64,000 bases of DNA from Paracidovorax wautersii (lineage in GTDB: Bacteria; Pseudomonadota; Gammaproteobacteria; Burkholderiales; Burkholderiaceae_C): assembly GCF_900113035.1 (NCBI RefSeq), contig NZ_FONX01000017.1, forward strand, positions 1-64,000. Direction: 5' to 3'. The position numbers were made by a program, and so were the translations under genes. The first letter of the stretch is position 1. Every line of letters starts with the position of its first letter. Positions 53,141 through 61,960 of this stretch are shown piece after piece. Below the pieces are notes generated by a model. It did no database searches. It was not told where the DNA came from and was given only the letters and a program-made list of their open reading frames with translations.

Positions 53141-53244
53141 AGGGCGAAAACATTTAAATACTAATGCCCCTGCGGCTAGTGATTACCTTAATGCCAAGGG
53201 CTGGGGCGGGTGACATCATGGCGCCTCTTTTCTGTAGGAGCATC

Positions 53245-54234
53245 ATGAACAAGCCGATCCAATTCGCCCTGTCCGCCATCGCTGCCACCGTGGCTTTCGG
53301 CGCCTCCGCCCAGGACTTTCCGGCCAAGGACCGTACGGTCACCATCGTGGTGCCCTTCGCTGCCGGCGGCCCCACCGACCGCGTGGCGCGCGACCTGGCC
53401 GAAGCCCTGCGCAAGCCGCTGGGCGGCGTCAGCGTGGTGATCGACAACGCCGCCGGCGCCGGCAGCACCATCGGCACGGCCAAGGCCGCGCGTGCCACGC
53501 CCGACGGCTACACGCTGCTGCTCAACCACATCGGCATGGCCACCATGCCCGCGCTCTACCGCAAGCTGCCGTTCAGCGTGCCCAACGACTTCGAGTACCT
53601 GGGCATCGTGAACGACGTGCCCATGACGCTGATCGGCCGCCCCACGCTGCCGGCCAACAACTACAAGGAACTGGCGACCTGGATCGAGCAGAACAAGGGC
53701 AAGATCAACCTGGGCAACGCGGGCCTGGGCGCCGCCTCGCACCTGTGCGGCCTGCTGTTCCAGAGCGCCACCAAGGTCGAGATGACCACCATCGCCTACA
53801 AGGGCACGGCGCCGGCCATCACCGACCTGATCGGCGGCCAGATCGACCTGCTGTGCGACCAGACCACCAACACCACCTCGCAGATCGAGGCCAAGAAGGT
53901 CAAGGCCTATGCCGTGAGCACGGCGCAGCGCCTGAAGACGCCCTCGCTCAAGGACCTGCCCACGCTGGCCGAATCGGGCCTGCCGAACTTCGAGGTGACC
54001 ATCTGGCACGGCCTCTACGCGCCCAAGGGCACGCCCGCGCCGGTGCTGGCCAAGCTGAACGAGGCCGTCAAGGCCGCCGTGAAGGACCCGGACTTCATCA
54101 AGAAGCAGGAAGGCCTGGGCGCCGTGGTGGTGGCCGACAAGCGCGTCGAGCCCGCCGAACACAAGAAGTTCGTGCAGGCCGAGATCGCCAAGTGGGGCCC
54201 GATCATCAAGGCCGCCGGCACCTACGCCGACTGA
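53245..54234 (+). CDS. Bug/TctC-family periplasmic solute-binding protein
   Basis: 329 residues. Signal peptide cleaved about ASA-Q (residue 22). The family blocks are present: VTIVVPFAAGGPTDRVARDLA, NAAGAGSTIGTAKAARATPDGYTLL, TIAYKGTAPAITDLIGGQIDLLCD and WHGLYAPKGTPAPVLAKLNEAV. Bug proteins bind carboxylates or amides and usually serve TctAB permeases encoded elsewhere; no tctAB lies next to it. TAGGAG upstream of the ATG. Monocistronic, with its own terminator. Confidence 0.93.
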   Translation: MNKPIQFALSAIAATVAFGASAQDFPAKDRTVTIVVPFAAGGPTDRVARDLAEALRKPLGGVSVVIDNAAGAGSTIGTAKAARATPDGYTLLLNHIGMATMPALYRKLPFSVPNDFEYLGIVNDVPMTLIGRPTLPANNYKELATWIEQNKGKINLGNAGLGAASHLCGLLFQSATKVEMTTIAYKGTAPAITDLIGGQIDLLCDQTTNTTSQIEAKKVKAYAVSTAQRLKTPSLKDLPTLAESGLPNFEVTIWHGLYAPKGTPAPVLAKLNEAVKAAVKDPDFIKKQEGLGAVVVADKRVEPAEHKKFVQAEIAKWGPIIKAAGTYAD

Positions 54235-54255
54235 CCACCGGACCGAAAGCCATCG

Positions 54256-54290
54256 GCCGCCTGCGCACCCCGGTGCCAGGCGGCTTTTTT
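54256..54290 (+). terminator. Intrinsic terminator after the Bug gene
   Basis: GCCGCCTG (54256-54263) pairs with CAGGCGGC (54277-54284), with inner GCACC/GGTGC, followed by six T (54285-54290). 22 bp after the stop. Confidence 0.9.
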
Positions 54291-54333
54291 GCGCCTGCGA
54301 GGCTGCAGCGGCGAACCGCTGCTCGCCGCCGGA

Positions 54334-54654
54334 TCACCAGATGACGTCGGCCTTCTCGGCAGCGCTGCGGCGCAGCATGTCGATCAGCGGCGCGGCGCGC
54401 TGGTGCAGGTGCACGGCGGCAGCGGCCTTGTCGCCGCCGGCGCCCTCCTCGCCCTCGTCCTCCGCGGAGTCCTTGGAACGGGACTGGTCCTCCGAGACCG
54501 CGGCCTCCAGCGCCTGCAGGGCCGCCGGGATCTGCGCCAGGGTGACGATGCCGTGCGCGTCGGGCGATTTGCCGATGATCTGCAGCAGCTGCCGGGCATT
54601 GGCCTCCAGCATGATCACGTCGGCGGTGGCGCGGGATTTGAATTTGTAGAGCAT
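54334..54654 (-). CDS. DUF1840 protein
   Basis: 106 residues. MLYKFKSRATADVIMLEANA at the N-terminus and the C-terminal PLIDMLRRSAAEKADVIW are the conserved parts of DUF1840, found mainly in beta- and gammaproteobacteria; the middle is acidic low complexity (SKDSAEDEGEEGAGGD). Function unknown. Follows the CFA synthase gene on the same strand by 21 bp, so probably co-transcribed. Confidence 0.85.
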   Translation of the reverse strand: MLYKFKSRATADVIMLEANARQLLQIIGKSPDAHGIVTLAQIPAALQALEAAVSEDQSRSKDSAEDEGEEGAGGDKAAAAVHLHQRAAPLIDMLRRSAAEKADVIW

Positions 54655-54675
54655 GGTGATGAGGGCCGCTCGTCG

Positions 54676-55968
54676 TCACGGCGCTGGAGGTTGTGTCGAA
54701 CGCCCTGAATATAGGGACTCGCGGTGGAAGGGGTAGTCGGACTGCGCGCCGACCATCGTTCCCGTCTGCAGGTTGCCGTCGGGCCGCGTAGCCACCATCT
54801 GGTGCAGCGCCATCCAGCCGCGCTCGAAACCCATGGCGCTGCCGGCCAGGTAAAGCCGGTAGGCGCGCAGCGCGCGGCCCGCCGCCACCGGCCCCTGTTG
54901 CCGGGACAGCACGGCCAGCGCCTCGTCCAGCCGGCTCTCCAGCGCGTCGGACCAGGCCCAGAGCGTGCGCGCATAGTGCGGCCGCAGGTTCTCGGTGTCC
55001 ACCATCTCCAGGCCCGCCTCGGCCATGTCGTGCAGCACGGCGCTCACGTGCAGCAGCTCGCCGCCGGGGAAGATGTATTTCTCGATGAAGTCGCCCAGGC
55101 CGGCGCCCAGCTGGGCGTTGTCCACGCCGCCGGCGGTGATGCCATGGTTCATCAGCAGACCGCCCGGGCGCAGCAGGCTGCGCACATGGCGGAAGTATTC
55201 GGGCATGTGCGCGCGGCCCACATGCTCGAACATGCCGACCGAGGCGATCTTGTCGTAGCCGCCGCCTTCGGCCTCCAGCTCACGATAGTCGCACAGGCGC
55301 ACGCGCACGCGGCCCTGCAGCCCGCGCTCTTCGATCAGGCGCTGCACATGGGCATGCTGGTTGCGCGACAGCGTGATGCCGGTGGCGTCCACGCCATAGC
55401 GCTCGGCCGCCCACAGCAGCAGCCCGCCCCAGCCGGCGCCGATGTCGAGCAGGCGCTCGCCCGGCGCGAGCCGCAGCTTGCGGCAGATGAGGTCGAGCTT
55501 GGCCTCCTGCGCCTGCGCGAGCGTCATGTCGGCCCGGGAGTAGTAGGCGCAGGAATAGACCCGGCGCGGGTCCAGCCACAGCGCGTAGAAGTCGTCGGAG
55601 AGGTCGTAGTGGAACTGCACCTGCCGCGCATCGCGCGCGATGGTGTGCACCGCGCGGGACCGCGCCCGGGCCATCATCTGCTGCCACCAGCTCGCATTGG
55701 CGCGCGCCGGGTCGCCGCGCAGAAGCCCGGCCGCGGCGGCCATCAGGTCGCGCATGGAACCCTGCAGCAGCACCCGCCCTTCGACGATGGCGGCGCCCAC
55801 GTCGCCGATCTCGCCCAGCGCCAGCGCCGTGAGCGAGCGCCGGTCATGGAAGCGCAATGCGACAGGAGCGTCGGCGGGGCCGACCTGCTGGCCGCCGGGC
55901 AACTCCAGCGCCAGACCCACTGGCAGCCCTTCCAGCCGGGCTTGCAAGGCATGAGAAAAAGCGTTCAT
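54676..55968 (-). CDS. cfa: Cyclopropane-fatty-acyl-phospholipid synthase
   Basis: 430 residues from the ATG at 55968. N-terminal lipid-interacting part, then SAM-binding LDIGAGWGGLLLWAAERYG and family blocks CAYYSRADMTLAQAQ, GMFEHVGRAHM and LGDFIEKYIFPGGEL. Transfers a methylene group from SAM to unsaturated acyl chains of membrane phospholipids, a stationary-phase or acid-stress trait. A TTG start at 56004 is less likely: TTGACG there with TACATA 18 bp on resembles a sigma-70 promoter. Confidence 0.9.
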   Translation of the reverse strand: MNAFSHALQARLEGLPVGLALELPGGQQVGPADAPVALRFHDRRSLTALALGEIGDVGAAIVEGRVLLQGSMRDLMAAAAGLLRGDPARANASWWQQMMARARSRAVHTIARDARQVQFHYDLSDDFYALWLDPRRVYSCAYYSRADMTLAQAQEAKLDLICRKLRLAPGERLLDIGAGWGGLLLWAAERYGVDATGITLSRNQHAHVQRLIEERGLQGRVRVRLCDYRELEAEGGGYDKIASVGMFEHVGRAHMPEYFRHVRSLLRPGGLLMNHGITAGGVDNAQLGAGLGDFIEKYIFPGGELLHVSAVLHDMAEAGLEMVDTENLRPHYARTLWAWSDALESRLDEALAVLSRQQGPVAAGRALRAYRLYLAGSAMGFERGWMALHQMVATRPDGNLQTGTMVGAQSDYPFHRESLYSGRSTQPPAP

Positions 55969-56130
55969 GCCGTTTATGTATGCCTCTTTAGAGTCTGGCG
56001 TCAAACCGTGGAGCCCTACAAACCACTGCGCCCAGGGTCTCGGCGAAAGCCGTGTTGGGCAAGCGCCGCAGGCTATGGCCTAATAGCGGGTTCTCATTTC
56101 TTGAAATTTTCTTCTGCAGGAGCTGCCACC

Positions 56131-56301
56131 ATGGGCAACAAGATCGTTACCGAAGCCGACCGCAAGCGTACCCCCCGTCCCGTCACTCCTCCCGGCGTGA
56201 CCCTGGCAACGCCCGGCCGTGGCCAGCGCGTGAGCCTGGAGCGTGGCGTCGCCACGCGCAGCAAGAAGAACCCCGGCAAGCGCTCCAAGAAGGGCGGCTG
56301 A
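56131..56301 (+). CDS. Small basic protein of unknown function
   Basis: 56 residues, MGNKIVTEADRKRTPRPV to a KKNPGKRSKKGG tail: about one third Lys/Arg, many Pro and Gly, no hydrophobic segment. GCAGGAGCTGCCACC gives a good ribosome-binding site, and an intrinsic terminator follows at 56376-56398, so it reads as a complete one-gene unit. A nucleic-acid-associated role is plausible from charge alone. I do not recognise the family. Confidence 0.65.
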   Translation: MGNKIVTEADRKRTPRPVTPPGVTLATPGRGQRVSLERGVATRSKKNPGKRSKKGG

Positions 56302-56729
56302 CCAGCCCCGGCGGGCGCCGCCTGCCTGGCGGCCCTGCCCAAGCCGAACCCCCGCACGCCGGCACGTGCGCCGAAAGCCCTCCCTCGGAGGGCTTTTTGC
56401 TTTTCCGCAACAGCAATTGCCTGCATCCCCTGCATCCCCTGCGTGCCCGGGCGGCGATCCGGCGGACTGGGGCATGGCAGCGCCGCAGCGATGCCCTTGC
56501 ACAGGGGCGGTTCCGCCGCCTTTGCCGAACGGCCATCCGTCGCCAGATGGCTTTCAGGCGGCCCCCAAACACAATTCGCTAAAAATAATATATTTGCGAG
56601 CGTTTCACTTCGGTTACACGCTTTGAATTCGCATGCCGAATGGAAAAACCGAGCGAAATACTAGTTTTGTCCATCAGCCCAGCTTTTCAGCCCTGATTTC
56701 CCCAACCCCGCCGTCCTTGAAGGTTCACC
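56302..56729. other. 428-bp gene-free stretch: terminator, then AT-rich chemoreceptor promoter region
   Basis: First comes the terminator at 56376-56398. A short near-repeat of CCTGCATCCCCTGCATCCC follows (56420-56440). From 56567 the composition turns AT-rich (AAAAATAATATATTTG), the likely promoter of the chemoreceptor at 56730. No credible ORF on either strand; overlapping frames here are GC-bias shadows. Confidence 0.6.
56376..56398 (+). terminator. Intrinsic terminator after the small basic gene
   Basis: AGCCCTCC (56376-56383), loop CTC, GGAGGGCT (56387-56394), then TTTT to 56398. 75 bp past the stop of the 56-residue gene. Confidence 0.85.
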
Positions 56730-58496
56730 ATGCAACGCCTGTCCATTTCTTCGCAAATTCGATTGCTGGGAATGATTTTCATCATTGCGCTGCTGGGACT
56801 CATGGGTGGCGCCGTTCAGCGCTTCCAGTCCACGCAAACGCTGTTCAACGAAGCGCTCGACCTCACGAAAGAACGGCTGGCGCGCGCCTTGAATATCGAG
56901 GGAATCGCCAAGGCCAATATCGTGCGCATCCGCGTCGTGGCCTATACCAGCGACCCGGCGCTGGAAGGGCTCCTGTCGTCCGACATGCGTGAAGCCGTGG
57001 ACGCCTACCGCAAGGAACTCGAAACCTTCAATGCCCAGCCCCAGAGCGCGGCGGAGAAGGCGGCATTGAAGCTGCTCATCGAACAGGGCGGCGCCGCCAT
57101 CAACGCCGCCGAAGAAATGCGCAAGCTCAAGGCCGCAGGCCGGCTGGAAGATGCCCGCCTCCTGATGTCGCAGCGATTCGACCCGGCGGCCAAGCTCGCC
57201 ATGGACGGCGCCGCCCAGCTGCAACAGCTGCAGCGCGATGCCGCCACGCGGCTGCAGGAATCGCTGGCAGAGAGCAACCGCAAGGCCACGCTGTGGTTCA
57301 TCGGCCTGGGGCTGGCCGGCATGGTCTTCGTCTTCGCCCTGCTGGAAATGCTGCGCCGCCAGATCACGACCGCTCTGGACGACGTGGTGCAGTTCGCCAC
57401 CCGCGTGGCCAAGGGCGACCTCACCGGCTCCATGGCCTCATCCCGCCAGGACGAGCTGGGCACGCTGGTGCGCGCCATGGGTTCCATGAAGGAATCGCTG
57501 GCAGCGCTGGTCTCGCAGGTGCGCCAGGCGGGCGGCCGTATCCAGACGCAGGCCGACGACATCACGCGCGGCAGCGCGGAGCTGTCCAGCCGCACCGACC
57601 AGACGGCCTCCAACCTGGAGGAGACGGCCGCCAGCATGGAAGAGCTCACCGCCACCATCGGCAGTTCCACGGAAGCCGCGCAGCAGGCCAACCAGCTGGC
57701 CGGCGCGGCCGCGCAGGCGGCAGCGCGCGGCGAGCAGGTGGTGGGCCATGTGGTGTCGAGCATGCAGCGCATCACGGACAACAGCCGGCAGATCAGCGAC
57801 ATCATCGGCGTGATCGACGGCATCGCCTTCCAGACCAACATCCTGGCTCTGAATGCCGCCGTGGAAGCGGCCCGCGCGGGCGAGCAGGGCCGCGGCTTCG
57901 CCGTGGTGGCCAGCGAGGTGCGGGCCCTGGCCGGCCGCAGCGCGGATGCGGCCAAGCAGATCAAGGCGCTCATCACCACCTCGGTGGACACGGTGCAGGC
58001 CGGCTCCGACCAGGTGGCCGAGGCCGGCAAGTCCATGGAGGAGATCATCGGCAGCGTGCGGCGGGTGTCCGACCTCATCGGCGAGATCACCGCCGCATCG
58101 GTGGAGCAGCGCGACGGCATCGGCCAGGTGAACCAGGCCGTGGGGCATCTGGAGCAGATGACGCAGCAGAACTCCGCGCTGGTGCAGGAATCGGCCAGCG
58201 CAGCGACCGTGCTGTCCGAACAGGCCAAGGCACTGAACGTGGCGGTATCGGTGTTCCAGATCGAAGCCGGCGCCCAGGCGCCGTATGCGCCGCCGCCCGC
58301 CACCAGCGCCGCCCCCGTGCAGCCCAAGGCCTCCATCGCCCGGCCTGCCGCCAAGGCCCCGGCCAAGCCGGCCGTCGCCGCGCCGCAGCCCGGCAAGATC
58401 GCCCAGGCCCAGCTCGGCACGAACGCCACCGGCGCAAGCCGCAGCGCCCGCTCCGGCGCATCCGCCAGCGACAACGGCGATTGGGAAAGCTTCTGA
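56730..58496 (+). CDS. Methyl-accepting chemotaxis protein with CheR/CheB pentapeptide
   Basis: 588 residues. Transmembrane helices ~9-28 and ~187-207 around a helical ligand domain, HAMP, and the signalling hairpin with [20 protein letters not shown]. The C-terminus is an Ala/Pro/Lys linker (QPKASIARPAAKAPAKPAV) ending in DWESF (584-588), a W-x-x-F pentapeptide that tethers CheR and CheB. Of the three receptors in the window only this one has it, so it is probably the best-adapting, high-abundance type. Ligand unknown. Confidence 0.94.
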   Translation: MQRLSISSQIRLLGMIFIIALLGLMGGAVQRFQSTQTLFNEALDLTKERLARALNIEGIAKANIVRIRVVAYTSDPALEGLLSSDMREAVDAYRKELETFNAQPQSAAEKAALKLLIEQGGAAINAAEEMRKLKAAGRLEDARLLMSQRFDPAAKLAMDGAAQLQQLQRDAATRLQESLAESNRKATLWFIGLGLAGMVFVFALLEMLRRQITTALDDVVQFATRVAKGDLTGSMASSRQDELGTLVRAMGSMKESLAALVSQVRQAGGRIQTQADDITRGSAELSSRTDQTASNLEETAASMEELTATIGSSTEAAQQANQLAGAAAQAAARGEQVVGHVVSSMQRITDNSRQISDIIGVIDGIAFQTNILALNAAVEAARAGEQGRGFAVVASEVRALAGRSADAAKQIKALITTSVDTVQAGSDQVAEAGKSMEEIIGSVRRVSDLIGEITAASVEQRDGIGQVNQAVGHLEQMTQQNSALVQESASAATVLSEQAKALNVAVSVFQIEAGAQAPYAPPPATSAAPVQPKASIARPAAKAPAKPAVAAPQPGKIAQAQLGTNATGASRSARSGASASDNGDWESF

Positions 58497-58514
58497 GCGC
58501 CTGCCGGCGATCTC

Positions 58515-58540
58515 AGAACGTGTTCGCGATCTCGCAGGGG
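58515..58540. repeat. Solitary IS/MITE end
   Basis: AGAACGTGTTCGCGATCT followed by CGCAGGGG matches the inverted right end of the 270-bp element (5325-5350) with one mismatch over 26 bp. No second end is seen within this intergenic gap (58497-58572), so it is a remnant or a truncated copy next to the chemoreceptor stop. Confidence 0.65.
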
Positions 58541-58572
58541 GCGTGCCGCAGCGCGCCCCCGGAACACCCTCT

Positions 58573-59256
58573 TCAGCCGCCCGGCACCTCGAAGGCCGCG
58601 CGTGCCTCCAGCGCCTTCTGGCGCACGTGGCAGCCCTCGAAATGGTCGTTGACCAGCCCCATGGCCTGCATGAAGGCATACATGGTGGTCGGGCCCACGA
58701 AGCGGAAGCCGCGCTTTTTCAGGTCCTTGGAGAGCGCCTGCGCCGCAGGCGAAGTGGTCAGCGAGCGTGCCACCTCGGCCGTCAGGCGCGGCGGGCGGCC
58801 TTGTTGGGCCAGGGGCTCGAAGCGCCAGATGTAGTGCGCGAGCGAGCCGAATTCGCGGCGCAGCTCCAGCACGCGCTGCGCATTGCCGATGGCCGATTCG
58901 ATCTTGCCGCGGTGCCGCACGATGCCGGCGTCGGCCAGCAGGCGCTCCACGTCCGCCGGGCCGAACCGCGCCACCTGCTCGGCATCGAACTGCGCGAAGC
59001 CGGCGCGGAAGGCCTCGCGCTTGTTCAGGATAGTGATCCAGCTCAGGCCGGCCTGGAAGCCTTCCAGGCAGAGCTTCTCGAAGAGGCGCCGGTCGTCGGC
59101 CACCGGGAAACCCCATTCGTGGTCGTGATAGTGCCGGTAGAGCGGCGTGGCGCGGCACCAGCCGCAGCGCGGGCAGCCGCTCTCGTCGGTAAAGAGGCCG
59201 GTGGCGGCATCCACGGTGGCGGGCTGCGGGTCCAGGGGTGCGGCAGGGGTGGGCAT
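58573..59256 (-). CDS. tag: DNA-3-methyladenine glycosylase I
   Basis: 227 residues, ~35 longer than E. coli Tag because of an N-terminal extension. CGWCRATPLYRHYHDHEWGFP supplies zinc and active-site residues. FEKLCLEGFQAGLSWITILNKREAFR follows with the catalytic-region Glu. NDHFEGCHVR provides the C-terminal His and Cys zinc ligands. Removes 3-methyladenine from alkylated DNA in base excision repair. The IS-end remnant lies just beyond its 3' end. Confidence 0.94.
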   Translation of the reverse strand: MPTPAAPLDPQPATVDAATGLFTDESGCPRCGWCRATPLYRHYHDHEWGFPVADDRRLFEKLCLEGFQAGLSWITILNKREAFRAGFAQFDAEQVARFGPADVERLLADAGIVRHRGKIESAIGNAQRVLELRREFGSLAHYIWRFEPLAQQGRPPRLTAEVARSLTTSPAAQALSKDLKKRGFRFVGPTTMYAFMQAMGLVNDHFEGCHVRQKALEARAAFEVPGG

Positions 59257-59342
59257 GGCGCCATTTTCGCGCCATCGCGGCGCAGGGCCGGCAGGCCCCT
59301 GCGCTACGAGCTACGCCGCAAGCGACGCCACGAGCGCGCGCA

Positions 59343-60347
59343 TCACGGAGCAGCGCGATCGTGGCGCTGGAGCACGCGCGCCACCAAGGCCTCCACGCTG
59401 CCGTCGTGCACGAAGCCCGCCGCCTGCGCGGCCGGCGTCTGCAGCGGCGGCTGCCGCCCGAAGAGGGCTTCGATGCGCGGATCGGGGGCGTAGCGGACCC
59501 ACTCCTGCGCCTCGCAGCCCAGGTGCTGCGCAGCGGCCTCCACCACCGCAGCCACCGGCGAGTGCAGCACCGGCGGCTGCCAGCAGCGCGAAGGCGGCAT
59601 CGCGGCGGACGGCAGGCGCGCGGCATGCAGCAGGTTGTCCAGGCAGCGCGACAGCGACATCCACCAGGCCGTGGCCTGCGGCGACACCGGACAGGTGTAG
59701 GCCGTGCGCCCGGCCAGCGCGTGGAAGATCTGGCTCATGAAGGCGGAGCCGTGGCCGGAATCGGCCGGAGGGCGGGCCACCACGCCCGGCAGGCGCAGGC
59801 TGCAGGCGTCGAGTTCCCCCCTGCGGCTGTAGTCGGCCAGCAGCAGCTCGGCCGCCCATTTGTGGGCGCCATAGCTCAGCGTGGGCTGGGGCAGCCGGTC
59901 CTCGGCCATGGGGCCGGCATCCAGCGCCCCATAGACGGCGACGGAGCTGGCGAACACCACGCGCGGCGCCGGGGCCCGGCCCGCGCGCACCGGCTGGACC
60001 AGGCCTTCGAGCAGTGCCACCGTATCGAGCAGATTGGCCTGCACGCCCAGAGCGGGCTCCCGTTCGGCCAAGGCCCCGGGCACGCTCGCGAGGTGGAAGA
60101 CGCAGTGCGGCGGATCGCTCTGCAAGGCGCTCAGCAGGGCGGGATCGGCGAAGCCGCCCAGATGCCAGCGCACCTGCGCCTCGGGCGCTGCCTGCGGCGC
60201 CGTGCCCGGTGGGGGCGTCGGCGCGGCCCGGTCGATCAGCGTGAACCTGACCGGGCCAGCCTGCCCCAGGCTATCGGGCTGCTCGCGCAAGCGCTGCACC
60301 AGGGCGGCGCCCACGAAGCCCCCGGCGCCGGTGATGACCACGTGCAT
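59343..60347 (-). CDS. NAD-dependent epimerase/dehydratase family protein
   Basis: 334 residues, extended SDR. GAGGFVGAALVQRL near the N-terminus, LASVPGALAEREPALGVQANLLDT, FASSVAVYGAL and active-site YGAHK. Resembles the DenD/epimerase group, but no tetronate-kinase genes accompany it, so the substrate is open. Its ATG shares one base with the stop of the FAA-hydrolase gene (TGATG at 60347), so it is the coupled last gene of the minus-strand catabolic operon. Confidence 0.85.
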   Translation of the reverse strand: MHVVITGAGGFVGAALVQRLREQPDSLGQAGPVRFTLIDRAAPTPPPGTAPQAAPEAQVRWHLGGFADPALLSALQSDPPHCVFHLASVPGALAEREPALGVQANLLDTVALLEGLVQPVRAGRAPAPRVVFASSVAVYGALDAGPMAEDRLPQPTLSYGAHKWAAELLLADYSRRGELDACSLRLPGVVARPPADSGHGSAFMSQIFHALAGRTAYTCPVSPQATAWWMSLSRCLDNLLHAARLPSAAMPPSRCWQPPVLHSPVAAVVEAAAQHLGCEAQEWVRYAPDPRIEALFGRQPPLQTPAAQAAGFVHDGSVEALVARVLQRHDRAAP

Positions 60348-61342
60348 CAGCGTTCCCCCGCGCCAGGCGCCACCACGCGCTGATGCACCACGCCGAAGGG
60401 CCCGTCGCTGCCGTCCGCCCGGCGGGCCTGCATGCGCACGGTATCGCCATAGCGCATGAAGGGCGTGCTGGCCGCGCCGCTGTCGATGATCTCGATCACG
60501 CGCCGCTCGGCCAGGCAGGCCGAGCCGGCATCCCGCGACCGGTTGGACACCGTGCCCGAGCCGACGATCGTGCCCGCCGTGAGCCGCCGCGTGCGGGCCG
60601 CGTGGGCGATCAGCTGGCCGAAGCTGAAATTCATCTCGGCGCCATGGGGGTGGCCGAACCACTGGCCGTTGGATTCCACATGCAGCCGCAGGTGCACCCG
60701 GCCGTCCTGCCAGGCGTCGCCCAGCTCGTCGGGGGTGACGGCCAGCGGGGCGAAGCTGGTGGAGGGCTTGGCCTGCAGGAAGCCGAAGCCAGCCTTCATC
60801 TCGTGCGGGCCCAGTGCACGCAGGCTCCAGTCGTTGATCTGCACGACGAGGCGCACGCAGCCCAGCGCCGCTTCGGGCGTCGCCGCCATGGGCACCGGGC
60901 CGCAGATCACGCCGAACTCGCCTTCGAAGTCGATGCCGTCGGCCTCGCTGGGCAGGGGCACGTCATCGCAAGGGCCCAGGAAGTCGTCGCTGGCGCCCTG
61001 GTACATGACCGGGATGGTGTCGAAATGCGGGATGGGCGGCGTGTTGAACGCCTGCTCCATCAGGCGGCCATGGTTGAGGAAGGCCGAGGCATCGAGCCAC
61101 TGCGGGCTGCGCGGCAGCGGGGCGCTGCAAACGGTGGGGTCGAACGCGAAGATACCGGCGGCGGTGCCCGCCTCCAGCGCCGCGGCGCGCGCGCGCAGGG
61201 CGGGTTCCACGCGCTCCCAGTCCTGCAGGGCCGCCAGCAGGCTGGCGGCTATCGGCGCGGCATCGACGGCCTGCAGGCCGCTGGAGGACACCAGCACCAG
61301 GCGGCCGTCCAGGCGGCCGTCTTTCAAGGTTGCGAATCGCAT
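60347..61342 (-). CDS. Fumarylacetoacetate hydrolase family protein
   Basis: 331 residues. C-terminal FAH fold: GIDFEGEFGVICGP supplies metal-binding acidic residues, VVQINDWSLRALGPHEM and SGTVSNRS follow. The N-terminal ~80 residues differ from human-type FAH, as in bacterial two-domain members. These enzymes cleave C-C bonds in 1,3-dicarbonyl acids, or hydrate or decarboxylate keto acids. The pairing with a cyclase and a cupin suggests breakdown of a ring-derived acid (inference). Overlaps the next gene by one base. Confidence 0.87.
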   Translation of the reverse strand: MRFATLKDGRLDGRLVLVSSSGLQAVDAAPIAASLLAALQDWERVEPALRARAAALEAGTAAGIFAFDPTVCSAPLPRSPQWLDASAFLNHGRLMEQAFNTPPIPHFDTIPVMYQGASDDFLGPCDDVPLPSEADGIDFEGEFGVICGPVPMAATPEAALGCVRLVVQINDWSLRALGPHEMKAGFGFLQAKPSTSFAPLAVTPDELGDAWQDGRVHLRLHVESNGQWFGHPHGAEMNFSFGQLIAHAARTRRLTAGTIVGSGTVSNRSRDAGSACLAERRVIEIIDSGAASTPFMRYGDTVRMQARRADGSDGPFGVVHQRVVAPGAGER

Positions 61343-61363
61343 CGTCTATCCCCTCCGGAAAAT

Positions 61364-61945
61364 TCAGGGCTGCGCCGCTGCGGGCGCCGCCAGAGACGCG
61401 TCGAAGCGCCCGTCCACCAGCACGAAGAGCATGCGGCACGGCGCGCCGGAACGGTTGGCCCACGCATGGTTGGTGCCGCGCTGCACCACCACGCTGCCGG
61501 GGCGCAGCTGCACCTCGCCCGTGTCGAGCACCAGCGTCAGCTCGCCCTCGATCACGACGCCGTAGTCCACCGACTCGGTGCGGTGCATCAGCGGGTGGGG
61601 CGAATCGGCCTGCACCGTGGAGGCCGCCGCATCGCCGATCTGGCTGAAGGCGTCGTGCATGCGCTCGGCGCCGCCGGCCAGGAACTCGGGCGTGTCCGGC
61701 GGGATGTCCACGAACCGGATGCGCGTGCCGCCCGGCGGGGGCGGCAGCACCAGCGGGCCGAGGGTCGGGTCCGGGCCGTTGTCCACGGCGGCAGGCGATT
61801 GGGCGGTGCTCCACACCTCGTGGAACACGGTGCCGGGAATGGCAGCGACCTCGACCACCGTAGGCAGGGGCCCCTGGCTGGCGACCGCGGCGCGGCCCTG
61901 GTCGTCGTGGCCGGTGACCACGCGATGGATGGCGGGAAATCCCAT
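61364..61945 (-). CDS. Cupin-domain protein
   Basis: 193 residues. The C-terminal half forms a cupin barrel: HRTESVDYGVVIEGELTLVLDTGEVQLRPGSVVVQRGTNHAW has the two cupin motifs, with His in HRTES replacing the common HxH and His in TNHAW. A metal-dependent enzyme or sensor role is possible. 21 bp upstream of the FAH-family gene, 15 bp downstream of the cyclase gene. Confidence 0.82.
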   Translation of the reverse strand: MGFPAIHRVVTGHDDQGRAAVASQGPLPTVVEVAAIPGTVFHEVWSTAQSPAAVDNGPDPTLGPLVLPPPPGGTRIRFVDIPPDTPEFLAGGAERMHDAFSQIGDAAASTVQADSPHPLMHRTESVDYGVVIEGELTLVLDTGEVQLRPGSVVVQRGTNHAWANRSGAPCRMLFVLVDGRFDASLAAPAAAQP

Positions 61946-61960
61946 GGGAAAGCTCCTCGT

